A stretch of 21,578 bases of DNA from the NCBI GenBank assembly GCA_964445305.1, contig CAYUKK010000047.1:1-21578 (forward strand). Reading direction: 5' to 3'. Position numbers and translations under genes: made by a program. Shown here piece after piece: positions 14,318 to 21,555 of this stretch. The stretch is from CAYUKK01 sp964445305 (GTDB lineage Bacteria > Acidobacteriota > Aminicenantia > Aminicenantales > UBA8522). The notes below the pieces were generated by a model. That model saw nothing but the letters and a program-made list of their open reading frames with translations, had not been told where the DNA came from and ran no database searches. The first letter of the stretch is position 1. Each line of letters opens with the position of its first letter.

Positions 14318-14926
14318 TCAATCTCTTTTTCTTGGAAGCATCAAATTTTCATAATCAGCGGGGTCATCGATATCCCGAAGGATCGAGGAGCTGGAAACCC
14401 TCACCTCGAGGATATCCTGGGGATGGCGCTGGAGCAACTGGCGAAGGCCGACGGTAGGGTCAAGGCTCATGATTTCCTCCTTATACTTGAGGTCGAAAAG
14501 CACGGGATGGCCCCTTTTTCCCTGAAAGACCGGAACGACGAGCCCTCTTCCTTTTCGGCGATAGGCATCGATCAGAGCATTGATGATTGCCGGCGGAACG
14601 GTCGGTTGGTCGGCCAGGACTAAAACCGCTGCCCGGCAGGAAGGGGGGAGAGCGGAGATACCTCTCTGGATGGACGATAACATCCCCTCTCGGAAGCGCG
14701 GGTTGATAACTACCTTGACATCATCTCTCTTAAGGGTTGCTCTTATTTTCCTCCACTGCGAACCGAGGACAACGAGGACGCCATCGACGCGAGAGGCCAG
14801 CACATTCTGGAGGACGGTCCCCAAGATGGTGCTCCTTCCATAAGGGAGAAGACTTTTTGGCTCCCCCATTCGCCTCGACTCGCCGGCAGCGAGGACGATG
14901 GCCCAGACCCTATTTTTCTCATCCAT
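14318..14926 (-). CDS. MocA-type molybdenum cofactor nucleotidyltransferase
   Basis: A 202-residue NTP-transferase-fold protein of the MobA/MocA group, which attaches CMP (or GMP) to molybdopterin. Motifs are VLAAGESRRMGEPKSLLPYG (11-30, nucleotide binding), NPRFREGMLSSIQRGI (75-90), LADQPTV (104-110), GKRGHPVLF (136-144) and DIDDPADY (185-192). The GxxSSIQxG, GHPVLF and DIDTPEDY-like segments favour the MocA/YgfJ-like branch over MobA. The start is ATG 14926, which has AGGAGG about nine bases upstream; an in-frame ATG upstream at 14962 lies inside the xdhC gene. It overlaps the xdhC stop by eight bases. Together they suggest maturation of a xanthine-dehydrogenase-family enzyme encoded elsewhere. 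The nucleotide used cannot be proven from sequence. Confidence 0.87.
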   Translation of the reverse strand: MDEKNRVWAIVLAAGESRRMGEPKSLLPYGRSTILGTVLQNVLASRVDGVLVVLGSQWRKIRATLKRDDVKVVINPRFREGMLSSIQRGISALPPSCRAAVLVLADQPTVPPAIINALIDAYRRKGRGLVVPVFQGKRGHPVLFDLKYKEEIMSLDPTVGLRQLLQRHPQDILEVRVSSSSILRDIDDPADYENLMLPRKRD

Positions 14927-16004
14927 GGCTCTTTCCTCCTGCTTCGCTTCGCACCAGGACAAGCTCAGCGGCTATGCTAACGGCAATCTCCTCCACTGTT
15001 TTCGACCCAATCTTGAGCCCGATGGGCGCACGGACCCTATCAAACTCGGCTGCCGAAGCCCAACCCTTTTCCAGAAACTCCCGCCGCATGATGGAAACCT
15101 TTCTCGAGCTCCCGATCATCCCAATATACCGAGCCGGAGAGCCAATGCACGCTCTCAACGCCTCGGCGTCATAGCGATGCCCTCGAGTAACGATGACGAT
15201 ATAGGTATCAGAGGACACGGGGAAATTCCTGACAGCCCGCTCAATCTGGTCAACAATGAGGACATCCGCTTCCGGGAATCTGACGGCATTAGCGAAATCG
15301 GGTCTGTCATCGATAACGGTAACCTCAAAATCCAGCCGCTTGCCAAGCGGAGCCAAGGCCTGGCCGATGTGGCCAGCGCCAACGATGACCAGCTGGGGCA
15401 GGGGAAAAAGCGGCTCGAGGAAAAAAAGTCGCTCCTTGTCTTTCCTGCTTGCGGGGCCGGCCAGGCGCACGAGCCTGGGTTTTGCCTGCCTTAGGGTGTC
15501 TTCGAGCTCTTGGAGGGACGGAGAATCTTTCCAGGCGGCGAGGCCCTTTCTCCCTTGTTTTGCCTCCCACCAGCTTCTCTGGACAAAGGCCTTGCCTGTT
15601 GGAGTTTGAAGAATCCTCGTCGTCAGGACTCCTGCCCGGCGGGAATGAAGGGACTGGAGGAGGAGCTCAAACGTCCTGAGGCTCCGGCTTGGAGTGGCGT
15701 CAATCAATACCTGAACCCTGCCGCCACAGAGCGCTTCCTCGGAACCAACTTCACCCATAAGATTCCCTTCATAGACACTCGAAAAACTCTTCTTCAAGCA
15801 TTCGACCGCCTTTCTATGAGCTTCCGCTTCAATCGCCCCTCCCCCGAGGGTCCCCAAGAGAAGGCCTCGCTTTGAGAATAGGGCGGAGGCTCCCGGAGCC
15901 TGAGGAGTTGAGCCCCACGTCTCGACTATTGTGGCCAGCGCAAAGCTTCCCCCTTTTTTTAAGTACTTGACAGTATCGAGATAGATATTTTTCGAGCTCT
16001 GCAA
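14919..16004 (-). CDS. xdhC: XdhC-family molybdoenzyme maturation factor
   Basis: A 361-residue XdhC/CoxI-family protein. The N-terminal XdhC_CoxI domain shows ATIVETWGSTPQAPGAS (24-40), GTLGGGAIEAEA (51-62) and ALCGGRVQVLID (91-102). The C-terminal Rossmann domain begins at LVIVGAGHIGQALAPLG (205-221) and carries IDDRPDFA and IGMIGSSRK. XdhC binds and sulfurates the molybdenum cofactor and delivers it to xanthine-dehydrogenase-family hydroxylases in the cytosol. The start is TTG 16004: GGAGG is nine bases upstream and an in-frame TGA stands two codons before it. The ATG at 16011 is out of frame and only two bases from GGAGG. It is the first gene of the xdhC/mocA-like pair; no molybdoenzyme subunit is in the window. 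Confidence 0.92.
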   Translation of the reverse strand: MQSSKNIYLDTVKYLKKGGSFALATIVETWGSTPQAPGASALFSKRGLLLGTLGGGAIEAEAHRKAVECLKKSFSSVYEGNLMGEVGSEEALCGGRVQVLIDATPSRSLRTFELLLQSLHSRRAGVLTTRILQTPTGKAFVQRSWWEAKQGRKGLAAWKDSPSLQELEDTLRQAKPRLVRLAGPASRKDKERLFFLEPLFPLPQLVIVGAGHIGQALAPLGKRLDFEVTVIDDRPDFANAVRFPEADVLIVDQIERAVRNFPVSSDTYIVIVTRGHRYDAEALRACIGSPARYIGMIGSSRKVSIMRREFLEKGWASAAEFDRVRAPIGLKIGSKTVEEIAVSIAAELVLVRSEAGGKSHG

Positions 16005-16013
16005 CCTTCATTT

Positions 16014-16018
16014 CCTCC
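16014..16018 (-). promoter_or_regulatory. Ribosome binding site fixing the xdhC TTG start
   Basis: GGAGG on the minus strand lies nine bases from TTG 16004 and two bases from an out-of-frame ATG at 16011. The spacing supports the TTG as the true xdhC start. Confidence 0.6.
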
Positions 16019-16137
16019 CGTTTCTTTTTCCTCTTCTATTACCACAAAATGAGCCCGAAGGGAACAGAATCGCCAATGTTTCAAGAATGGGGATGTCCAA
16101 TTAAATGATGGTCAGATAGAAAATGGAGGTTCCTATC

Positions 16138-16398
16138 ATGACATCCGCAATGAAGAGGCAGAATGGGGGGTTGACGGTGACGGTCTCTGATGGCTCACGG
16201 AATGTCCTCGAGGTCATAGTCCATAAGACGAGCGAAAAAATCACTCTGGAGGGAAAAGAGTATTCAAAGTTCCGGATAATCAAGCCTCAAGGACTGGGAA
16301 ATGAGGAGATTTTCCATCGACCGGAGCGAGGATACGAGGCACTCCTGAGCATTGTCTTCACGACTCTGGCTGAATCGACCAGAAGAAAAAAAGACTAA
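16138..16398 (+). CDS. Small uncharacterised cytosolic protein
   Basis: An 86-residue protein; I do not recognise the family. The start is ATG 16138, with GGAGG (16125-16129) eight bases upstream; an ATG at 16123 overlaps that site and is unlikely. There is no signal peptide or membrane segment. The first half alternates beta-strands (GLTVTVSDGSRNVLEVIVHK, then SEKITLEGKEYSKFRIIKP), and the second half looks helical (RGYEALLSIVFTTLAEST) before a basic tail, RRKKD. The strand-rich front and basic end could suit a small binding protein, but no function is claimed. It is divergent from xdhC and followed 80 bases later by another small gene. Confidence 0.6.
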   Translation: MTSAMKRQNGGLTVTVSDGSRNVLEVIVHKTSEKITLEGKEYSKFRIIKPQGLGNEEIFHRPERGYEALLSIVFTTLAESTRRKKD

Positions 16399-16407
16399 AG
16401 TCCGTCA

Positions 16408-16439
16408 GGAACCTTTCGCGAGCTTCAGGCGTATATACG
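16408..16439 (+). promoter_or_regulatory. Candidate ECF-type promoter and palindrome before the 62-residue gene
   Basis: GGAAC (16408-16412) is followed after 17 bases by CGTATA (16430-16435), which fits a general ECF pattern. The perfect 10-bp palindrome CGTATATACG (16430-16439) covers the -10. The start would give a leader of about 35 bases before ATG 16479. The -35 differs from that of the sigma-operon promoter, so recognition by the same factor is uncertain. Confidence 0.3.
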
Positions 16440-16478
16440 TGTGAGAACGGAAATGAAAGAAATACTCAGGAGGTTCCC

Positions 16479-16667
16479 ATGAGTTTCAAAACAAAAGTAG
16501 CGATTTTCCTTTTGGCTGCGTTCCTCTCCTTAGCCGGGTTTAACCTCATTGCCTCATCCTCGGCCATCGAGATCATGAAAGTCGGAAAGAAAGCAGGCTT
16601 GCAGATCATCTCGAATGTCCTGGCCAAGGCCGAGGGCGCTCGGTTTCAGGTTCCTGTGAAAAGCTGA
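16479..16667 (+). CDS. Small exported peptide of unknown function
   Basis: A 62-residue protein with AGGAGG (16469-16474) four bases before ATG 16479. Residues 6-28 are a typical signal peptide or membrane segment (hydrophobic, then SSSA). The remaining 33 residues are cationic (net about +4) and could form an amphipathic helix, with KVGKKAGLQIISNVLAKAEG at 34-53. It could be a secreted peptide, a small membrane protein or a bacteriocin-like product; none of these is proven. Its leader (GGAGGTTCC) resembles that of the preceding 86-residue gene. It converges on ispF with 12 bases between the stop codons. Confidence 0.6.
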   Translation: MSFKTKVAIFLLAAFLSLAGFNLIASSSAIEIMKVGKKAGLQIISNVLAKAEGARFQVPVKS

Positions 16668-16679
16668 AGTCATGGCTTC

Positions 16680-17195
16680 TCAGGTTGATGGAGCCAGACC
16701 TGAAAGAGAACAATGCTTTTTCTTCTCGCCGACAAGGGCGACGGCCCAGCAGGCAATAGCTTGCCCCCGGCCGATTATCCCCATCCCTTCGTTGGTTTTA
16801 GCTTTGATGCCAATTCTATTAGGCGAAACACCGAGGAGGGGGCTGAGCGTGGCCTTCATCCTATCCACATGAGGAGCAAGCCTGGGCTTCTCGGCCACAA
16901 CGACCGTGTCGATCTTCAGGATTTCCTTTCTCTTTTTTCTGAGCCTGCTCATCACCCGCGTCAGGAGCAGCGTGCTCCGGATGTGGCGGTAGGCCGGGTC
17001 TGTATCAGGGAAGAGTCGTCCAATATCTGGTTCATCCAGCGCACCCAAAAGAGCGTCCATGATAGCGTGAATGAGACAATCTCCGTCCGAGTGGCCGACC
17101 AGACCGGCCGGGTGCGGAATTTCCACTCCGCCCAGATAGAGTTTCTTGCCCGTCCTAAGCCGATGGATGTCATAGCCGAAGCCGATACTAATCAT
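16680..17195 (-). CDS. ispF: 2-C-methyl-D-erythritol 2,4-cyclodiphosphate synthase
   Basis: IspF, 171 residues, converts CDP-ME 2-phosphate to the cyclic diphosphate MEcPP in the MEP isoprenoid pathway. Metal ligands are visible as D9 and H11 in GFGYDIHRL (5-13) and H43 in HSDGDCLIHA (35-44), matching D8/H10/H42 of E. coli. Further motifs are DIGRLFPDTD (57-66) and KTNEGMGIIGRGQAIA (133-148). The usual length is about 157; the extra residues are a C-terminal tail after VALVGEKKK. The start is ATG 17195, with GGAGG nine bases upstream and an eight-base overlap with the ispD stop. A TTG 18 bases earlier is less likely. It works as a trimer directly after IspD and IspE; ispE is not in the window. 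Confidence 0.96.
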   Translation of the reverse strand: MISIGFGYDIHRLRTGKKLYLGGVEIPHPAGLVGHSDGDCLIHAIMDALLGALDEPDIGRLFPDTDPAYRHIRSTLLLTRVMSRLRKKRKEILKIDTVVVAEKPRLAPHVDRMKATLSPLLGVSPNRIGIKAKTNEGMGIIGRGQAIACWAVALVGEKKKHCSLSGLAPST

Positions 17196-17853
17196 CGAGC
17201 CATGCCTCCGCAATTCTCAGGTCCTCTCTCGTTGTGACTTTGAGATTGCGAGCCTCCCCCTCAACCACGGCGACCTTGTGGCCGAGTCTCTCGACGAGTT
17301 CCGCCTCGTCTGTCCCCCCGTAACCTTCCTGGCCAGCCTTCTGGAGAGCTTGGCGGAGAAGAGTGTAGGAAAATCCTTGCGGCGTCTGGGACCGGCATAG
17401 ACGTGCCCTATCCACAGTCCGGACGACTCGACCTGTGGCTACTTCCTTAACCGTCTCTTCGATGGGAACAACGGGAATGACAGCCTTGTTTCGTCGCGCT
17501 CCCCGGATGACCCTCCCGATCAGGGCTGCACTGAGAAGGGGCCTCACTCCGTCGTGGACAAGAACGATATCGGCCGTTGCTTCGCTCAACGCCTCTACTC
17601 CCCGGCGCACCGAGTCCTGTCTTCGTGGCCCTCCCTTAACGACAGCAACGATTTTTTTGCTTCGACTTAGATAATCAGCTTTTTTCCTCTCATCAGGCAA
17701 AACAAGCACGATGTCATCGACCTCGGGATGGTCGATAAATTTCTCCAAACACCAATCAAGCACGGGTTTGCCCCGAAGCAGGGCAAACTGCTTGGCCGAA
17801 CCGAAACGCTTGCCCTTGCCGGCGGCAACGATGATCACCGAAACCCGCCTCAT
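17188..17853 (-). CDS. ispD: 2-C-methyl-D-erythritol 4-phosphate cytidylyltransferase
   Basis: IspD, 221 residues, transfers CMP from CTP to MEP in the MEP pathway. All signature segments are present: IVAAGKGKRFGSAKQF (8-23, nucleotide and phosphate binding, K21), GGPRRQDSV (74-82), VHDGVRPL (99-106), RSQTPQGF (154-161), GGTDEAELVE (179-188) and ARNLKVTTREDL (201-212). Length is normal. The start ATG (17853-17851) overlaps the stop of the PIN-TRAM gene as ATGA, so translation is coupled. The PIN-TRAM, ispD, ispF order is one I recognise from other bacteria, for example Firmicutes with yacL near ispD. Confidence 0.97.
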   Translation of the reverse strand: MRRVSVIIVAAGKGKRFGSAKQFALLRGKPVLDWCLEKFIDHPEVDDIVLVLPDERKKADYLSRSKKIVAVVKGGPRRQDSVRRGVEALSEATADIVLVHDGVRPLLSAALIGRVIRGARRNKAVIPVVPIEETVKEVATGRVVRTVDRARLCRSQTPQGFSYTLLRQALQKAGQEGYGGTDEAELVERLGHKVAVVEGEARNLKVTTREDLRIAEAWLDD

Positions 17854-18839
17854 CGTGTGTCTTCGTTATACCGGCCAAAAATCATCTTGCCCACAGTGGT
17901 CTGGAGCACCGAGGTCACGGTGATATCGATATTCTGCCCGATCATCCGCCTGGAGTTGTCGACAACGACCATTGTCCCGTCATCCAGGTAGCCAACTCCC
18001 TGGTCTTTCTCCTTTCCTTCCTTGAGGATGAACACCCGCATGGTTTCGCCCGGCAGCACCACCGGCCGCAAAGCGTTCGCCAGCTCATTGATGTTGAGCA
18101 CAGCGATGCCATGGAGACGGGCCACTTTGTTGAGGTTGACGTCATTGGTGATGAGCTTGGCGTCCAGCTGTTTGGCCAGCTCGATGAGCTTGGAATCGAC
18201 ATCCCGGATGTCAGGAAAATCCATCTCCGAGATGACGACCGAAATCTGGGAGGACTTCTGGAGATGGTTGAGGACATCAAGCCCACGCCGGCCCCGCTGT
18301 CTTTTCAGGCCGTCCGAGGAGTCGGCCACAAACTGGAGCTCTTTGAGGATAAACTGGGGAATAACCAGCGTCCCTTCGATAAACCCAATATCGCAGAGGT
18401 CAGTGATGCGGCCATCGATGATGACGCTCGTGTCGAGAATTTTATAGCTACGGCCAACGCTCTTCTCTTTGAAAAACCGGAAAAGATGAGCGGGGTCGAG
18501 CCACTCGGATTTCTGAGTGCCGACGAGAAACCCGATGTAGGGCATGATGATGAGGAAGAAAACGCGGATGAACAGGGCCGTGGGGGTGTCGGAGGCGATA
18601 TTCCTGTAAATAGCGCCCAGAACCCAGCCCAGAAAAACTCCGGCAAAGGTGCCCACGGTCGACCCCCAGATAACCTTGAACTGGGCCCTTCGGATCCGCG
18701 TCTCTAAGTACATGATGATTGCCGCCAGCGCAAAAGCAACAGCTGCGCTAGCCGAGCGAGGCAAGTTAAAAAGAGGGAAAAAATATCCGGAGGCGGTGAC
18801 AGCAGCCATGATGACGAAGCGAAAAATAAGAATGCCCAT
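17850..18839 (-). CDS. PIN-TRAM membrane ribonuclease-like protein (YacL family)
   Basis: A 329-residue protein with about four N-terminal membrane helices (4-24, 29-46, 57-80, 88-108). A cytosolic PIN domain follows, beginning at KILDTSVIIDGRI (133-145). Candidate acidic metal ligands are D136, E167, D213 or D215, and D233 in TNDVNLNK (231-238). A TRAM domain lies at about 262-322 (GETMRVFILKEG onwards). The architecture matches B. subtilis YacL; PIN domains are metal-dependent nucleases and TRAM binds RNA, so a membrane-tethered RNA-processing role is inferred. ATG 18839 has only a weak AGG upstream. It starts the PIN-TRAM/ispD/ispF transcript from the extended -10 promoter after radA. Confidence 0.92.
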   Translation of the reverse strand: MGILIFRFVIMAAVTASGYFFPLFNLPRSASAAVAFALAAIIMYLETRIRRAQFKVIWGSTVGTFAGVFLGWVLGAIYRNIASDTPTALFIRVFFLIIMPYIGFLVGTQKSEWLDPAHLFRFFKEKSVGRSYKILDTSVIIDGRITDLCDIGFIEGTLVIPQFILKELQFVADSSDGLKRQRGRRGLDVLNHLQKSSQISVVISEMDFPDIRDVDSKLIELAKQLDAKLITNDVNLNKVARLHGIAVLNINELANALRPVVLPGETMRVFILKEGKEKDQGVGYLDDGTMVVVDNSRRMIGQNIDITVTSVLQTTVGKMIFGRYNEDTR

Positions 18840-18862
18840 ATTTAAAAGCCTATGAAAGCCTT

Positions 18863-18871
18863 ATTATACCA
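18863..18871 (-). promoter_or_regulatory. Extended -10 promoter for PIN-TRAM/ispD/ispF
   Basis: The minus-strand sequence TGGTATAAT is a perfect extended -10 (TGnTATAAT), 24 bases upstream of ATG 18839 and in the 50-base gap after the radA stop. No good -35 is visible, which extended -10 promoters tolerate. No hairpin terminator is seen in the gap, so readthrough from radA may also contribute. Confidence 0.5.
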
Positions 18872-18889
18872 ACAATCATTCGAATTTTT

Positions 18890-20251
18890 TTAAAAAGCAA
18901 CCCGCAGCGCCTCCTTGATGTTGTGCACGCCCACCAAGCGAGTCCTATCAATGCCTTCCTTCTCCAAAGAGGCCAAGTTCCCCTGGGGGAGAACAACCGT
19001 CTGGAAGCCAAGGGAAAAGGCTTCCTTAACCCTGGCCACCGGGCTTCCCACGGAGCGGATTTCGCCGCTCAGGCCAACCTCTCCGAAAACGGTAACATCG
19101 CGCGGCAAAGCCTTATTCTTAATGCAGGAAACAACAGCCAGGACGACCCCCAGGTCAGCGGCCGGCTCCTCGATGGCGAGTCCTCCGGCAACGTTGAGAT
19201 AAATATCCTCGCCCCCGAAGCTATACCCGAGCTTTCGTTCGATGACCGCCAGAAGCATTGAGGTCCGGAAATGGTCGAGTCCGATGGTCATCCGCCGCGG
19301 GCTGCCGACAAACAGGGTTGGTGAGACGAGAGCCTGGATTTCAGCCAGCAATGGCCGCGTTCCCTTGATCGTGGCGACAACGACGCTGCCGGATTCATCG
19401 GCGGGACGTTCCTTGAGGAAAAAAGCGGAGGGGTTGGCAACAGCCTGGAGGCCAGCGCTTCCCATCTCGAAGATGGCGAGCTCAGAGACGGGCCCGAACC
19501 GGTTCTTGAGCGCCCGCAGCACTCGGTGGCTGTGGTCCCTTTCGCCCTCAAAAAGGAGGACCACATCGACCATATGTTCGAGTGATTTCGGCCCGGCCAG
19601 CGCTCCTTCTTTGGTGATGTGCCCGATGAGAAACGCTGAAACCTGATTTTTCTTGGCAAAACGGAAGATCTCGTTGGCTACCTCGCGGACCTGGCTGATC
19701 GTCCCCGGGCTCGAGACGAGCTTGGTCGAAAAGACCGTCTGGACGGAATCGATGACGAGCACCTCCGGTTCAAGCTTCTCTGCCTGAGCGATAACCCGCT
19801 CCAGGTTGGTCTCAGCCAACAAGTACAACTCGCCGTCGCGCACCCCCAGACGGTCGCCCCGGAGCTTGATTTGTTCCAAGGATTCCTCGCCCGATACATA
19901 GAGCACGCGTAAACCCTGACCGGCAAAATCTCGACTGACCTGAAGGAGCAACGTCGACTTCCCGATGCCCGGCTCACCACCAATCAACACCAAAGAGCCC
20001 TTGACCACGCCGCCGCCCAGGACCTTGTTGAACTCATCCACCGGGATCTTAAGTCTCTGCTTGTGAACTTCCTTGATATCCTGATAAAGAGTGGCTTCAG
20101 CGGGCGGAAAGGAATAGACAGCCGGCGCGCTCTCTTCGAGTTCCTCGATAAAGCTGTTCCATTCGCCGCAACCAGGGCACCGGCCCAACCACTTGGGCGA
20201 ACGCGTACCGCAAGTCTGGCAGATAAAAACGGTTTTTATTTTATCCTTCAT
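18890..20251 (-). CDS. radA: DNA repair protein RadA (Sms)
   Basis: RadA, 453 residues, a RecA-like hexameric helicase that promotes branch migration of recombination intermediates. The N-terminal zinc finger uses C11, C14, C25 and C28. Walker A is GGEPGIGKST (91-100), Walker B VLVID (164-168), and the RadA-specific KNRFG (249-253) is present. A C-terminal Lon-protease-like domain follows from about 280, including GGEDIYLNVAGGL and FGEVGLSGEIR. Length matches E. coli RadA (460). The start ATG overlaps the MCE gene stop as ATGA, an unusual neighbour for a repair gene. All recognised motifs are intact. Confidence 0.98.
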   Translation of the reverse strand: MKDKIKTVFICQTCGTRSPKWLGRCPGCGEWNSFIEELEESAPAVYSFPPAEATLYQDIKEVHKQRLKIPVDEFNKVLGGGVVKGSLVLIGGEPGIGKSTLLLQVSRDFAGQGLRVLYVSGEESLEQIKLRGDRLGVRDGELYLLAETNLERVIAQAEKLEPEVLVIDSVQTVFSTKLVSSPGTISQVREVANEIFRFAKKNQVSAFLIGHITKEGALAGPKSLEHMVDVVLLFEGERDHSHRVLRALKNRFGPVSELAIFEMGSAGLQAVANPSAFFLKERPADESGSVVVATIKGTRPLLAEIQALVSPTLFVGSPRRMTIGLDHFRTSMLLAVIERKLGYSFGGEDIYLNVAGGLAIEEPAADLGVVLAVVSCIKNKALPRDVTVFGEVGLSGEIRSVGSPVARVKEAFSLGFQTVVLPQGNLASLEKEGIDRTRLVGVHNIKEALRVAF

Positions 20252-21555
20252 CGCGTTCCCAAGCCGAGACCAAGAAAGAATTCTCGCCTCGACGATTTGG
20301 TCAGCTCATCCACGCCGGCGACGAGATAGAAAAACCCGGGCAGAAAATACTGGGTGGCCAAACGAAACCGTGGCCCTCCTTCGCGCCTCCAATCAAACCC
20401 TTCCAAGCTAAAGACAAGCCGGTCCCGCCACGCAAAAACGTCCACCCCTGCCCCGAGGGTAGATTCAAGAATTCCGGCGCGCGGAGCAACCAGACCCGAG
20501 CGAAAACCGCCCTGCGCCGAGTAGGTGAAGCGGTTGAGAAACGGATCATCAACAACCTGGCCATAAACAAAGTAGCGCGGGGGGAAATAGAAACCCAAGC
20601 TGAGGGAGCTCTTAACCTTGTTGCTTTCCCCAAAATAATCAGCCCGATAGCTCCCGGCCGCCCGCACTCGGCTCAAGGGCTCGACCGCCTGCTTGACCGC
20701 CCCCAACGTTTCCTCGGCTTCTTCATAAAGCCGTGGGTCATGGATAACTTTGCCCAGCGTTCCTTCCCCGCGGTTAATCTTCTCCAGGGATTGGGAAAGA
20801 GAGCGGAGGGACTCTTCGAGCTGGAGGAGAATCTCTCGGATTTTTTCCAGGTTGAATTTGAGAGATTCCCTGTTTTCCCGGGCGATGTCTTTGAGAAGGA
20901 GAACTGTTTCGTCGATGTTCCCTGAAACATCTTTGATTTTCTCATCGAGCTCGCCAGCGACCCGGGAGGCAGGACGAATTCCCCGCTCCAACTCTTCTCT
21001 ATTCTGTGCTAAAAAATCGTCGAGGCTTCGGGAAAAAGAGGCCAGGTTCTCAAGCGTCTGATGGAGGCTCAACCGGAAATTTTCATTGGCACTCTCCTGG
21101 AGTGAGGTGCTCACTTTCCGGATGTCCTCCGCCACCGAAAGGAGCAGGCTCCCGACCTGGTCCAGACTGACAGAAGGCGCTGTCTGGAGGACATCTCCCG
21201 CCTGGCAAAAAGCGGTCGCCTCGCCAGCGATGATGTCGATGTATCTCTCGCCGATAAGACCAAGGGAAGCGAGAGTCGCCCGTGAATCCCGGGGAACTGA
21301 GAAGCGAGGATAGATGGCCATGACAACGCGAGCTCGCCTTCCCTCCAAACGGATGTCCTTGACATAGCCAATTTTTACGCCCGCCATCCTGACCGCCGCT
21401 CGGGGCTCCAGTCCGGAGGCGGTATCGAAATCGGCTGAGAGAGTGTAGCCGGGTTTTCGGAAAAGAACAGATAAGTCGCCAACAATAAAAACAAAAACAG
21501 CCAAAATGAGCATCGCCCCGCCCAAGAAAAGGCCGATTTTCACTTCTCGTCGCAT
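20248..21555 (-). CDS. MCE/MlaD-family lipid transport protein with C-terminal beta extension
   Basis: A 435-residue protein. A short cytosolic N-terminus (MRREVKIG) and one membrane helix (8-27) lead into an MCE domain at about 36-115: YTLSADFDTASGLEPRAAVR (37-56), GVKIGYVKDI (59-68), YIDII (105-109). Residues 130-295 are long heptad-rich helices with the MCE-associated motif GEGTLGKVIHDPRLYEE (263-279). The last 135 residues (about 300-435) are beta-rich with alternating aromatic strands, ending FFLGLGLGTR. MCE proteins shuttle phospholipids between inner and outer membranes with MlaE/MlaF partners, which would lie upstream and outside this window. The C-terminal part could dock in the outer membrane, which is inference. 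ATG 21555 follows AAGGGAAA. Confidence 0.9.
   Translation of the reverse strand: MRREVKIGLFLGGAMLILAVFVFIVGDLSVLFRKPGYTLSADFDTASGLEPRAAVRMAGVKIGYVKDIRLEGRRARVVMAIYPRFSVPRDSRATLASLGLIGERYIDIIAGEATAFCQAGDVLQTAPSVSLDQVGSLLLSVAEDIRKVSTSLQESANENFRLSLHQTLENLASFSRSLDDFLAQNREELERGIRPASRVAGELDEKIKDVSGNIDETVLLLKDIARENRESLKFNLEKIREILLQLEESLRSLSQSLEKINRGEGTLGKVIHDPRLYEEAEETLGAVKQAVEPLSRVRAAGSYRADYFGESNKVKSSLSLGFYFPPRYFVYGQVVDDPFLNRFTYSAQGGFRSGLVAPRAGILESTLGAGVDVFAWRDRLVFSLEGFDWRREGGPRFRLATQYFLPGFFYLVAGVDELTKSSRREFFLGLGLGTR

Noticed and set aside
16058..16083. A second TGAAAC box before xdhC as an ECF target
   Set aside because: No CGT element occurs 16-17 bases downstream.
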